Source of the DNA: Bordetella trematum
Lineage (GTDB): Bacteria > Pseudomonadota > Gammaproteobacteria > Burkholderiales > Burkholderiaceae_B
Assembly (NCBI RefSeq): GCF_900078335.1
Contig: NZ_FKBR01000006.1
Span: 186,001-250,000 of the forward strand
Direction of reading: 5' to 3'
Length of the DNA stretch: 64,000 nt
Part shown: in pieces, positions 18,274-26,567 of the stretch
How positions within the stretch are numbered: position 1 is the stretch's first letter
How the letters are laid out: every line of letters begins with the position of its first letter
Translations under genes and position numbers: made by a program
The notes under the pieces: model-generated
Databases searched by the model: none
What the model saw: only the letters and a program-made list of their open reading frames with translations
What the model was told of the DNA's origin: nothing

Positions 18274-19278
18274 TCAGGCCCTGCGCAGCTGCCGGTAGGC
18301 TTGCGGGCTGCAGCCCTCATCCTGGCGAAAGGCGCGACTGAAAGCGCTGGTTTCGCTAAAGCCCAGCTGCTGGGCGATTCGGGTGATCGGCAGGCGGGTT
18401 TCGCGCAGCAGGCGTGCGCCCAGCTGCAGGCGGGTGCGCGCACGCAGCGCCAGAAAATTGATCCCCAGGCTGCGCAGCCTGCGTTGCATCGTGCGGCTGG
18501 TGATGCCGAAGTCCACGCAGGCGGCCTCCTGGGTCACCGGCCCGCCCTCTTCGATGGCGCAGACGATCCATGCGCGCAAGGCGTCCTCCCACAGACGCGC
18601 GGTGCCCGGCTCCAGCGAGCCCTGACGCACGTCGCGGCAAAGTTGCAGGAAACGCCGCGAGTCGCCGGTTTCCAGGCGCATCAACAAGGCCCGCGGATGC
18701 AGCGCCAGCACATTGTGCGAAGCATTGAACTGAACCGGCGCCCCGAAGGTCTCGGTATAACGATGCGAATCCTGCGCGGGACGCGGAATGGTGAGGCACA
18801 CCTGCATCAGGGGCACCTGTGCGCGGGTGTGGCGCCGCAGCGCCTGCGCGAACTGCACCAGGGTATAGACGGCATCCTGCTGGTGGCGGCGTATGCTCGG
18901 ATCGTCGATGGCGTAGATCATGTCGCAGCGTTCTGCGGAATGCCGCAAGGTGACGCTGGTCGCGGTCTGGATGGAAGGAAAACACTCGATCACGCCGCGC
19001 AGGGCCTCGCCGACCGTGGGCGCCATGCAGAACAACCGCGACACCGTCGACGGCGCGCCGGCCTGGTCGCCCAGGCGCGCCAATTCCAGCCCGAAGTTGG
19101 GCCGGCCGCTCTGCGTGGCGGCGCTCTCAAGCATGTAGGTGAACGCCAGCAAAGACCCTTCGGATTGCGAGTCCGGCGCCGGCAAGGCCGGCTGGCGGTT
19201 GAGCAGGCACGCAATGCGCGCATGGGCATTGCGTAGCACGACGCCGCTGACGACGCCGACCTGTTGACGATCTGCCAT
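18274..19278 (-). CDS. AraC family transcriptional regulator
   Basis: A 334-residue regulator with an arabinose-binding-like N-terminal domain of the ArgR/OruR type and a C-terminal AraC double helix-turn-helix ('RLPITRIAQQLGFSETSAF' then 'RAFRQDEGCSPQAYRQL'). It is encoded 108 bp upstream of the deacetylase gene in the same direction, so it probably regulates the transport/deacetylase operon. It could also be read through into it, but the gap is large enough for a separate promoter. The likely inducer would be an acetylated amine or amino compound; this is inference. Confidence 0.9.
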   Translation of the reverse strand: MADRQQVGVVSGVVLRNAHARIACLLNRQPALPAPDSQSEGSLLAFTYMLESAATQSGRPNFGLELARLGDQAGAPSTVSRLFCMAPTVGEALRGVIECFPSIQTATSVTLRHSAERCDMIYAIDDPSIRRHQQDAVYTLVQFAQALRRHTRAQVPLMQVCLTIPRPAQDSHRYTETFGAPVQFNASHNVLALHPRALLMRLETGDSRRFLQLCRDVRQGSLEPGTARLWEDALRAWIVCAIEEGGPVTQEAACVDFGITSRTMQRRLRSLGINFLALRARTRLQLGARLLRETRLPITRIAQQLGFSETSAFSRAFRQDEGCSPQAYRQLRRA

Positions 19279-19527
19279 GAGACAACTCCCCTCCCCAAGG
19301 GTGAAGTCAGGCCTGAAGGGCCCGGCAATTACACGTTTCGCTGTGCTGCCGCGCTTTTACCTGGAAGGTTTTTGCATCCTTGGGCGCGCGATCGGGGCAG
19401 TTTACACAACAAGATTGCTGCTCAAGACTGGGGACAATACCAAGGCCGTGCCGCAGAAAACGCATCAGGCGGGCACCGGGAAGGTCGTTGCCGGCCTGAC
19501 GAAAATCACTATCGGAGCTTCGTGAAA

Positions 19528-19547
19528 CATACAAAATATATCGTATG
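19528..19547. repeat. CATAC/GTATG inverted repeat in the MocR-AraC gap
   Basis: CATAC and GTATG are separated by ten AT-rich bases. The 314-bp gap between the AraC gene (start 19278) and the end of the MocR gene (19593) contains no convincing gene. The same half-sites occur with one central base at 21003-21013, exactly over the MocR start codon, which suggests that one regulator may recognise both. I see no clear terminator in the gap. Confidence 0.3.
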
Positions 19548-19592
19548 CTGTTCTGCGATCAGGCATGCCTCACAAGCATAGAATCAAACCAG

Positions 19593-21005
19593 TCAAACCA
19601 CGCCCGAGATCCTTTGCATGGTGGCGTCCGCCAGAATGGCAGCCAGCCGTCGTAGCCCCCTCTCCAGCGTATGCCTGTCGCGCGCGCCCCCCAGTGAGAT
19701 ACGTAAGGCATTGGAAATCTGGTCGACGGCGCTGAAGGCAGCCGATGGCGTGACGCCCAGCCCTTGCCCCTGAGCGGCGCGCGTCAGCCGATACTCGTCC
19801 CAGCCGGCAGGCAACGGCAGCCAGCGATGCAGGCCATAGGGATTTCCGCGCGCCTGCGCTGGGAGAATGGCTGCGGCCAACGTCTGGCGTGCGGCCAGTT
19901 CCTCGCGCACTGTCGCCAGCCATTGGGCGGCCACGCCGCTTTCGATCAGCTCGGTGGCCACGGCTGTCATCCAGGCAGCCGGCATCAGCGTGAGTGAGCG
20001 CAAGGCGTCGAGCACCGACGCGGCGCTGGCCTGCGCCGGCATGGCGATATAGGCGGTGCGCAGGCCCGGCGCCAGCGTCTTGGACAGGGTGCAGACGTAG
20101 TAGACCGGCGCTGCCCCCTCGCGCTGCAGCGTGGCGATGGGCGCGGGCGCATCCTCGGCCAGCAGCCAATAAGGGTCATCTTCTATGATGCCCACCTGAT
20201 GGCGGCTGGCGACTTCATAGAGATCGGCGCGGCGCTGCGCTGACAGCGTGGCCGCCGTCGGATTCTGCATCGTGGGGTTGAGGTAGATCAGCGCCGGGCG
20301 GCGCGCCAGGCAAGCCTGCTCCAGCGCCTCGGGCAACATGCCCTCCTGGTCGCCCGCCACGGCCTGAATGTGGCGCCGCTGGGTGCTGGCTGCCGCCAGC
20401 AGCCCCGGATAGGTCATGGCCTCGGTCAGCACCGTGTCGCCTTCCCGGCTGTAGGCCAATATCAGGGCGGCCAGGGCCGTCTGGGCGCCGCCGCAGACGA
20501 TGATCCGAGAACGATCCAGCGGCCCCAGAGCGGGCCGCAGCCATTGGGCCCCCGCCTCGCGATCGACCCCCGCGCCCGGGCCGACGTGATAGCTCATCAA
20601 GGCATCGCTGGCCACGCGCGCGTGCGCATGCGCGGCCGCCACCTGCAGCGCCCGGCCAAAGGCCGGGCTATCGGTCAGCGGTGGTATGTTCATGCTCAGG
20701 TCGACCGTGAAGCCCGCGTCCTCGGGGACCAGCGCGGCCGAGGCGATATAGGTGCCGCGAGCCCCCTGCACAGTAAGCATGCCGGCGCTACGCAGCGCAT
20801 TGTAGGCACGGGTGACCGTAGTCAGGTCCACACCCAGTTGCTGGGCCAGCTCGCGTTGGGGCGGCAGGCGGTCGCCCGGGCGCAGCCGCTCCTCGCGCAC
20901 GGCGTCAATCACCTGCTGCGCGATCTGCTGATAGCGCGGCCCCTGCCCGGGCTTTAAGGCGCTCAGCCACGCCAGGTCGGCAACACTGCCTTTTTTTCTG
21001 CTCAT
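19593..21005 (-). CDS. MocR-type regulator (GntR helix-turn-helix fused to an aminotransferase domain)
   Basis: A 470-residue regulator. Residues about 25-95 form a GntR winged helix ('RPGDRLPPQRELAQQLGV', 'TVTRAYNALRSAGMLTVQG'). The remaining 370 residues form a fold-type I aminotransferase domain with 'ILAYSREGDTVLTEAMTYPG', 'IIEDDPYWLLAED' and the PLP Lys in 'TLSKTLAPGLRTAYIA'. MocR proteins sense PLP or an amino compound through this domain. No target operon is directly attached: the receptor gene upstream is 430 bp away. A near-perfect palindrome CATACCGTATG covers the ATG and could be an autoregulatory site. Confidence 0.93.
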   Translation of the reverse strand: MSRKKGSVADLAWLSALKPGQGPRYQQIAQQVIDAVREERLRPGDRLPPQRELAQQLGVDLTTVTRAYNALRSAGMLTVQGARGTYIASAALVPEDAGFTVDLSMNIPPLTDSPAFGRALQVAAAHAHARVASDALMSYHVGPGAGVDREAGAQWLRPALGPLDRSRIIVCGGAQTALAALILAYSREGDTVLTEAMTYPGLLAAASTQRRHIQAVAGDQEGMLPEALEQACLARRPALIYLNPTMQNPTAATLSAQRRADLYEVASRHQVGIIEDDPYWLLAEDAPAPIATLQREGAAPVYYVCTLSKTLAPGLRTAYIAMPAQASAASVLDALRSLTLMPAAWMTAVATELIESGVAAQWLATVREELAARQTLAAAILPAQARGNPYGLHRWLPLPAGWDEYRLTRAAQGQGLGVTPSAAFSAVDQISNALRISLGGARDRHTLERGLRRLAAILADATMQRISGVV

Positions 21006-21361
21006 ACCGTATGCGTCCTATGCCAGACCTTGCCTACCTAAAAATGGCCATTCAGTGATGGAAGATCTTGTGTGATCTGTCCCTATCGAATGGGTTGAAA
21101 GCGCTTTATGTGACGCCCGGGCCGCAGCCCATGGCCCCGGCGGCTGGCACATCCGCAGCAGACCGTTCAGCCACGTGTTGGTCTTACGATTGCTGCGGTC
21201 GCCAGCCGGCAACCTCGGAAAGCCCCGCAGGTTCGCCCTAAACGCTTAGCACGACAAGCTGCTGGACGGGTGCATATTCCGTACAAAAACCAATCAATAA
21301 CTACAGACATTATATCTTTGTACGCTTGGCGTCCTGCTTGCAGCCCACTCTCGGTTCGCAT
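21006..21361. other. intergenic region before the MocR gene, no gene seen
   Basis: This 356-bp stretch should hold the MocR promoter on the minus strand. Short frames here lack ribosome sites and look non-coding. It is more AT-rich than the flanks, especially 21270-21330. I see no repeat or RNA gene in it. Confidence 0.4.
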
Positions 21362-21387
21362 AAAAAAACCCGCGAAATCGCGGGTTT
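21362..21387 (-). terminator. rho-independent terminator after the TonB-dependent receptor gene
   Basis: On the minus strand CCCGCG-ATTT-CGCGGG is followed by seven T residues. It lies 50 bp past the receptor's stop codon. The flanking AAA/TTT bases extend the stem. Confidence 0.85.
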
Positions 21388-21436
21388 GCATGGCGCTTGC
21401 CGGCCTGGCGCAGCACGCGCCCGGCCGGCAAAAGGA

Positions 21437-23635
21437 TCAATAGCGCACCGTCATGGTGGCGTAGTAGGCGCGGCCCGGTTCGTTGTAGGTCGCGGCGCCG
21501 GCGCTCGAGGCATTGCCTTCGCGGTACTGACGCTTGTCGAACAGGTTGCTCACGCCCACCCGGAAGCGCAGGTTCTTGTTGACCTCATAGCCCGTGCTCA
21601 GACCCACCAGCGCATAGGGGCTGACGGTGTTACGGGCTTCGCCTTCCAGCTGGGTTCCGGTGCGCTCGTTCAGCGTGGGGCCGACCTGCTTGCCGTAGTA
21701 GGTCACGTTGGCCTGGAAATTCAGCTTATCGGAGTAGAACCAATCCAGGGTGCTGTTGATCGTGTACTTCGGGATCACGCTAAGCGGCTGGCCCGAATCC
21801 TTGTTCTTGGACTCGATCATGTACGTGAAGTTGGTGTTCCAGTCCACCGTGTCGGTGAGCGGGATCAACAGATTGCCTTCCAGGCCTTCGACCACGGCCT
21901 TGCCGCTGTTGACCCATTGGGTCACGCGCGCGCCGTTATCCAGGCGATACATGATGTCGGTGCCGCTGACGATCTTGTTCTTGTAATCATTGCGGAAGTA
22001 GGCCACGCTGCTGCGCCAGCTGCCGGAGTCGTACTCGACGCCGATTTCCTTGTTGACGCTGATTTCCGGCGACAGGTCCTTGTTGCCCATCAGGTAGCAG
22101 CCATTGGTGTTGGTCTGCGAGGCCAGGCAGCCGTTGCCCCGGCTGTACAAGAGGTAGTTCGGGTTGGACTGATACAGGTTGGGCGCCTTGTAGGCGCGCG
22201 CGATCCCGCCCTTGATCTTGAAGCCGTCGAAGGCTTCCCACGAGGCGTTCAGGCTCGGGCTCCAGTTCACGCCGAACTTGTCGCTGTGATCCATGCGCAC
22301 GCCGGGCGTGACCATGACGTAGTCGGTCGCCTCGATGTTGTCTTCCACGAACAGCGCATAGCTGGTCTGGGTCGACTTGGTGCTGCGATTCTCGGCGGCC
22401 ACGCCGCCGATGTTGCCGCCGGTGTAGGTCTGGCGCAGGCTGCTCGGGTCGTCGAGCGACTCGCGGCTCCATTCGGCGCCCACGGTCACCATCTGATCCA
22501 GGCCCCAGGTGAACGGCACGCTGGCTTCGGTGGCTGCGCGCCAGTGCTTCAGGCGCGACGTTTCGAAGTCACCATTGGGCGCGCCTTCGGTGCTGCCGGC
22601 CAGGCCTTCCTGGCGACGCGAATTGCGGGTGTAGTCGTAGCTCAGGCTCGACTTGGTCGTGCCCCAGTCATAGGAACCGCGGTGGGTCAGCGCCACGTTG
22701 TCGCGGTACATGATGTTGGTTTCCTGGCCGTACAGCCCATCCGTGTAGTCGTTGTTCACGTTGAGCATGGTGTCGCCGGCAAAGATGTTGCCCTGGCGGC
22801 TATAGCCCGCGTCGAAATCGAAGGTGTTGCGCGAGTCCATCTTCCAGGACAGCAGCGCATTCAGGTCCTGGTTGATCACGCCTTCCCGCCCGGCGGTCGA
22901 CACCACGCCGTTGGCGCCTTCTTTGGCGTGGCCGGCGTTGATATTGCGCGAATCCGCGTTGGTTTTGTTGTAGTTGCCGTAGATGCGCATCGACAGCGAC
23001 TCGCTCAGCGGCGTGGACAGGCTGATGTTCACCCGGTTGGTGTTGCCTTCCTTGTGATCTTCCGGCTGGTTCAGATAGTACGTTGCCGAGGCCGAGACCT
23101 TGTCGGTCGGGCGCTTGGTGATGACGTTGACCACCCCGCCCATGGCGCCCGAACCGTAGCGCGCGGCGGCCGGACCGCGGATCACTTCGATGCGCTCGAC
23201 CTCTTCGGCCGGCACCCAGTTGGAGTCGCCCCGCGTATCCCGGTCGCCGCTCCATCCATAACGCACGGCATTGCGCGAGCTGACCGGCTTGCCGTCGATC
23301 AGGATCAGCGTGTTCTCCGGGCCCATGCCGCGGATATCGATCTGGCGGTTGTTGCCGCGCGAGCCGCTTGCGCTGTTGCCGGTGAGGTTCACCCCCGGTT
23401 CGCGCCGGATGATGTCGGCCAGGTCATTGACCGGCGGGCGACGCTGGATTTCCTCGGCCGTGATGATCGACACCCCCAGGGATTCCTTGCCTTCTTCTTC
23501 GGCCGTGCCGACCACCTTCACGGCCGACATCTCCTGCACATGGGTGACCTCCTGGGCCTGTACCCATGCAGGGGCAGTCATGGCCAACAGCAGGGCCGAG
23601 CGGGCGTAATGCCGCGAAAAACGCGCGAGCGACAT
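21437..23635 (-). CDS. bfeA: TonB-dependent catechol-siderophore receptor (FepA/PfeA/BfeA type)
   Basis: A 732-residue outer-membrane receptor. A signal peptide ends near 'PAWVQAQEV', a TonB-box-like 'MSAVKVVGTAEEE' follows, then the plug domain ('DIIRREPGVNLTGNSASG', 'RQIDIRGMGPENTLILIDGKP', 'EVERIEVIRGPAAARYGSGA') and a long barrel ending in an aromatic residue ('YYATMTVRY'). The run 'GKPVSSRNAVRYGWSGDRDT' is typical of FepA-like ferric enterobactin receptors; BfeA is the Bordetella member. It is divergent from an AraC regulator, with a Fur-like site in the gap, so iron starvation plus siderophore induction is the expected control. The gene symbol is by homology. Confidence 0.88.
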   Translation of the reverse strand: MSLARFSRHYARSALLLAMTAPAWVQAQEVTHVQEMSAVKVVGTAEEEGKESLGVSIITAEEIQRRPPVNDLADIIRREPGVNLTGNSASGSRGNNRQIDIRGMGPENTLILIDGKPVSSRNAVRYGWSGDRDTRGDSNWVPAEEVERIEVIRGPAAARYGSGAMGGVVNVITKRPTDKVSASATYYLNQPEDHKEGNTNRVNISLSTPLSESLSMRIYGNYNKTNADSRNINAGHAKEGANGVVSTAGREGVINQDLNALLSWKMDSRNTFDFDAGYSRQGNIFAGDTMLNVNNDYTDGLYGQETNIMYRDNVALTHRGSYDWGTTKSSLSYDYTRNSRRQEGLAGSTEGAPNGDFETSRLKHWRAATEASVPFTWGLDQMVTVGAEWSRESLDDPSSLRQTYTGGNIGGVAAENRSTKSTQTSYALFVEDNIEATDYVMVTPGVRMDHSDKFGVNWSPSLNASWEAFDGFKIKGGIARAYKAPNLYQSNPNYLLYSRGNGCLASQTNTNGCYLMGNKDLSPEISVNKEIGVEYDSGSWRSSVAYFRNDYKNKIVSGTDIMYRLDNGARVTQWVNSGKAVVEGLEGNLLIPLTDTVDWNTNFTYMIESKNKDSGQPLSVIPKYTINSTLDWFYSDKLNFQANVTYYGKQVGPTLNERTGTQLEGEARNTVSPYALVGLSTGYEVNKNLRFRVGVSNLFDKRQYREGNASSAGAATYNEPGRAYYATMTVRY

Positions 23636-23710
23636 GAAAACAATCTCCAGGGATGGCGACGAACGGCCACAAAGCGTGACCGTGTCAGGTCAATTTCTGC
23701 AATTAGGAAT

Positions 23711-23729
23711 GATTTGTAATAACATTATC
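23711..23729. promoter_or_regulatory. putative Fur box between the receptor and AraC genes
   Basis: The 19 bases ending in CATTATC match the E. coli Fur consensus at 12 of 19 positions by eye. The site lies about 75 bp upstream of the receptor start and about 45 bp upstream of the AraC start, where one repressor could control both directions. Confidence 0.55.
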
Positions 23730-23771
23730 TGAACCGGATTATGTCAGTCCCGTCGGCCTCAGATCTTTGCC

Positions 23772-24728
23772 TTGAACTCAAAAACCTTTTCCAAACCATC
23801 AATTGCCGGAACTTCCCTGCCGGAAGACGCCGCGACCCGCTACCTCGGCGCGCTCGGCAGCAGCGTGGCCCGCTTCGATGGCATGCGTGACAAACGCAGC
23901 CTGCTGCCGGGCCTGCAGCTGCGGCGCCACGATTGCCGAGATCTGCAAGGCGCGCCCTGGTGGACGCAGGAGTCTGCCGGGCTGCATCTGTTGCTGACGC
24001 TGACCGGCGGCGCTGATCTCAGCGTGGATGGGCAGATGCTGGCGCGCCGGCCCGGCCTGGCCGGCCACGCCCTGATCTGGGGAGCCGGCCAGATGTACCG
24101 GCTGCAACGCCAGTCTCGCCGTGGCGACATCGATCGCAGCGTGCTGATCTCCCTGGCGCCGGCCTGGCTGCAATCGCGCCTGCCCGACACCCATCCTTTG
24201 CGTCAGGCGGGCGCCGGCCATCTGGACCTGCGCCGCCATGCCCTGACCCGCCCGTCCCTGGCCGTGCTGCAACAGTTGCTCCAGCCGCCGCGCCAGGACG
24301 ACGATCTGCTCCCCCTCTATCTGGAGAGCCGGGTACTGGAACTGCTGCACCAGGTGGCGCAAGGCCTGCGCGAAACGGCCGGGGTCAAACTGAGCCGGCG
24401 CAAGTTTCTGCGTATGGCGCAGGTAAGAGAGGAGCTCGAAAGCGGCATGGCGGATCACTGGAGCCTGGCCGAAATTGCCGCCCGTCATCATTTGAGCGTC
24501 AACACGCTGCAACGCCACTTCCGGGCGGCCTGGGATGCCAGCGTGGACGAATACCGCCGCGATGCCCGCCTGCGCCGGGCGCGCTGTGCCTTGGAGCGTG
24601 AGGGATTGAGCGTGGCGCAGGCAGCCGAGATTGCCGGCTACAGCAGCCCGGCCAATTTCGCGACCGCATTCCGGCGGGCCTTCGGCATGGCTCCCAGCCA
24701 GGCAGCACGCGCCGCCCTCAAGAATTGA
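23772..24728 (+). CDS. AraC family regulator, PchR/BfeR-like
   Basis: A 318-residue activator. The C-terminal 100 residues form the AraC domain ('HWSLAEIAARHHLSVNTLQRHF' and 'LSVAQAAEIAGYSSPANFATAF'). The N-terminal part resembles siderophore-sensing PchR-type regulators ('AGLHLLLTLTGGADLSVDG'). The reading frame upstream has no ATG or GTG after the stop at 23730. The start is therefore either TTG at 23772, used here, or an internal ATG near 23883, which would cut about 37 residues. Its position divergent to the bfeA-like receptor suggests it activates that gene in response to a catechol siderophore. Confidence 0.85.
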   Translation: MNSKTFSKPSIAGTSLPEDAATRYLGALGSSVARFDGMRDKRSLLPGLQLRRHDCRDLQGAPWWTQESAGLHLLLTLTGGADLSVDGQMLARRPGLAGHALIWGAGQMYRLQRQSRRGDIDRSVLISLAPAWLQSRLPDTHPLRQAGAGHLDLRRHALTRPSLAVLQQLLQPPRQDDDLLPLYLESRVLELLHQVAQGLRETAGVKLSRRKFLRMAQVREELESGMADHWSLAEIAARHHLSVNTLQRHFRAAWDASVDEYRRDARLRRARCALEREGLSVAQAAEIAGYSSPANFATAFRRAFGMAPSQAARAALKN

Positions 24729-24735
24729 GGCGGGC

Positions 24736-25074
24736 TTACAGCAGGCGGGTACCCAGCGGGACGTCGCCATCGGGCACACACAGCCGCACCCCACCCTGCT
24801 CGTCATGAAAACCGGTCACCAGGCATTCCGAACGCATGGGGCCGATCTGTTTGGGCGGGAAGTTAACCACCGCCACCACCAGGCGGCCCACCAGCGCCTG
24901 CGGTTGATAGTGATCGGTGATCTGGGCGCTCGATTTACGCAAGCCCAGCTCAGGGCCGAAATCCACCTGTAGCTTGTATGCGGGCTTGCGGGCTTCGGCA
25001 AACACTTCGGCCTGCACGATGCGCCCGACGCGCAGCTCGACCTTGGTGAAGTCATCCCAGGTAATTTCATTCAT
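24736..25074 (-). CDS. csaA: CsaA-type tRNA-binding protein
   Basis: A 112-residue single-domain OB-fold protein, the same domain as the C-terminus of methionyl-tRNA synthetase. 'FTKVELRVGRIVQAEVF' and 'LVVAVVNFPPKQIGP' with the ending 'VPLGTRLL' are characteristic. CsaA binds tRNA and has been described as a secretion-related chaperone in Bacillus; its role in proteobacteria is unclear. It converges with the AraC gene, with only 7 bp between the stop codons and no terminator visible. Confidence 0.93.
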   Translation of the reverse strand: MNEITWDDFTKVELRVGRIVQAEVFAEARKPAYKLQVDFGPELGLRKSSAQITDHYQPQALVGRLVVAVVNFPPKQIGPMRSECLVTGFHDEQGGVRLCVPDGDVPLGTRLL

Positions 25075-25133
25075 GATCAGCCTTCCTGTTCATCTCGGAT
25101 CAGCGCGCATGATGCCATGCTCACGCGCCACCC

Positions 25134-25328
25134 CTAGGCCGGCGGCCAGGAAAACTCACCCCTTGCGATAGCCTGCAGGATGGCCTCGCGCTGCAGCGCG
25201 GCCTTCTTGAGGTTGGCCGCCGTGGGCTTGAGCCGCAGGCGCTGAACACAATGGCGCCCTTCGAATATGAAGCCGATCTCGATCGATGATTCGGAGGCCG
25301 GGCGCACCCCTTCGAAACCGCGGCTCAT
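25134..25328 (-). CDS. stand-alone integrase-type Arm DNA-binding domain (DUF3596-like)
   Basis: A 64-residue protein resembling only the N-terminal Arm domain of phage tyrosine recombinases: a Gly/Arg leader, 'SSIEIGFIFEGRHCVQRLRL', then 'KPTAANLKKAALQREAILQA' and a short tail. In integrases this domain binds arm-type att sites and is followed by core-binding and catalytic domains. Here the frame stops right after it, and the flanking DNA holds no remnant of the rest. The start overlaps the stop of the LD-carboxypeptidase gene by 4 bp (ATGA), so it is probably translated. It could be a prophage scrap or a reused DNA-binding protein. Confidence 0.7.
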   Translation of the reverse strand: MSRGFEGVRPASESSIEIGFIFEGRHCVQRLRLKPTAANLKKAALQREAILQAIARGEFSWPPA

Positions 25329-26455
25329 GCGGCTTGCGGGAATCGGGCGGCGGTCGTCGGGGCCGCCACGACCGCCTGATCCAGGCGCAAGGCCCCGCGC
25401 TCGGCATCCAGCGTCACGCGCGCGCCCAGGGGCAGGATCAGATTGGGGTCGCCGTGTCCGCTGGGCCAGCCCGCCAGCACCGGAATGCCCAGGGGCTGAA
25501 ATATTTCGCGCATCAACGGCTGGTAGCGCCGCTCTGCAGCATAGGCATTGCCCGAGGCGCCGCGCGTGAAAGTGCCGATCAGCACACCGGCGGCCTGGCG
25601 CAGTTTCCCGCTGGCTTTCAACTGGGCCAGCATGCGATCCACTCGCGCAGGCAGCTCGTTGACATCTTCAAAAAACAGAATCGCATCTTCCGTGTCGATT
25701 TCGTAGGGCGTTCCCATCAGGGCGCTGATGAGCGCAAGATTGCCCCCGACCAAGCGGCCGCTGGCCGTGCCGCTGGCCAGGGTCATCAAGGGGCTGTCCC
25801 CGGGCGCCTCGATCCAGCTGCCCTGCCCCAGTTCGCCATTGAGCATGGCCCAGGTCAGGGATTCGGTCGGCTCGTTGCGACCGAAGCGGAAGTCCTGCCC
25901 GGGCATCGGGCCATGGAAAGTGACGAACCCGGCCTGGCGCTGCAACGCCAGATGCAGCGCCGTGATGTCGCTGTAGCCGATGAAGGGCTTGGGGTTCTCG
26001 CGGATCAGCGCATAGTCCAGCTGCGGCAGCAGCCGCCAGGAACCGAATCCGCCCTGCAGGCACCAGATGGCGTCGATCTGCGGATCGGCAAAGGCGCTGT
26101 GCAGCTGGGCCAGGCGCAGGCTGTCCGGCCCGGCCAGATACTCGAAAGGCGCGTCCAGGCGCTGGCTGGTCATCAGACGGGCACTGTAGCCCCGGCTCTC
26201 CAGCCAGCGGGCGGCCGCTTCGGGTGCGCCGCTGACCGCCGAGGCAGGCGAAACCACGGCGATCTGCGCGCCAGCCCGCAAGGCAGGCACCGCCCTTGCG
26301 GTGCGGTCTGTGCGCGTCGGCGCAGCGGGTCGTGCAGGCGTGGCGCCAGGCGACACGGCAGGCGCTCGGCCCGCGCATCCTGCCAGCGCCAGCAGGGCGC
26401 TGCCGGCGCCGGCGCCCAGCCAGCGGCGTCGTTGCCGCCCCCATTGATTGTCCAT
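25325..26455 (-). CDS. LD-carboxypeptidase-family (S66) serine peptidase, predicted lipoprotein
   Basis: A 376-residue peptidoglycan-recycling type peptidase, longer than cytoplasmic LdcA (about 300) because of an export segment. The start at 26455 has an AAGGAG site. The N-terminus carries adjacent arginines ('GRQRRRWLGAGAG') and a lipobox ending at Cys27 ('LLALAGC'), so a Tat-exported lipoprotein is possible. The catalytic Ser is expected in 'FIGYSDITALHLALQ', the Glu in 'FFEDVNELPARVDRM' and the His in 'GWPSGHGDPNLILP'. Such enzymes cleave the L-Lys/mDAP-D-Ala bond of tetrapeptides, and an envelope location would be unusual for the classical recycling role. Confidence 0.9.
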   Translation of the reverse strand: MDNQWGRQRRRWLGAGAGSALLALAGCAGRAPAVSPGATPARPAAPTRTDRTARAVPALRAGAQIAVVSPASAVSGAPEAAARWLESRGYSARLMTSQRLDAPFEYLAGPDSLRLAQLHSAFADPQIDAIWCLQGGFGSWRLLPQLDYALIRENPKPFIGYSDITALHLALQRQAGFVTFHGPMPGQDFRFGRNEPTESLTWAMLNGELGQGSWIEAPGDSPLMTLASGTASGRLVGGNLALISALMGTPYEIDTEDAILFFEDVNELPARVDRMLAQLKASGKLRQAAGVLIGTFTRGASGNAYAAERRYQPLMREIFQPLGIPVLAGWPSGHGDPNLILPLGARVTLDAERGALRLDQAVVAAPTTAARFPQAA

Positions 26456-26524
26456 CGTCGCTCCTTGTCGCACGCGCGAGGCCACATTATCGCCAGCCAC
26501 CGCAGGCAAGCCAAACGGGCCGAC

Positions 26525-26552
26525 TTTGCAAGCCGCGCTTTGCAAGCCGCGC
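26525..26552. repeat. perfect 14-bp tandem duplication
   Basis: TTTGCAAGCCGCGC occurs twice in a row. The second copy supplies the TTGCAA used in the promoter proposed next. The gap 26456-26833 (378 bp) otherwise holds no convincing gene; a 37-codon frame at 26576 has no ribosome site. Confidence 0.8.
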
Positions 26553-26567
26553 GCAACTTCGTACAAT
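26540..26567 (+). promoter_or_regulatory. predicted sigma-70 promoter for the beta-helix/GNAT unit
   Basis: TTGCAA at 26540 and TACAAT at 26562 are separated by 16 bases. The direction fits the gene starting at 26834, giving a leader of roughly 260 bases. The promoter is predicted from hexamer match only. Confidence 0.4.

Noticed and set aside
25134-25328. Attachment site or prophage boundary around the Arm-domain gene
   Set aside because: No tRNA gene, direct repeats or other phage genes were seen within several kilobases.
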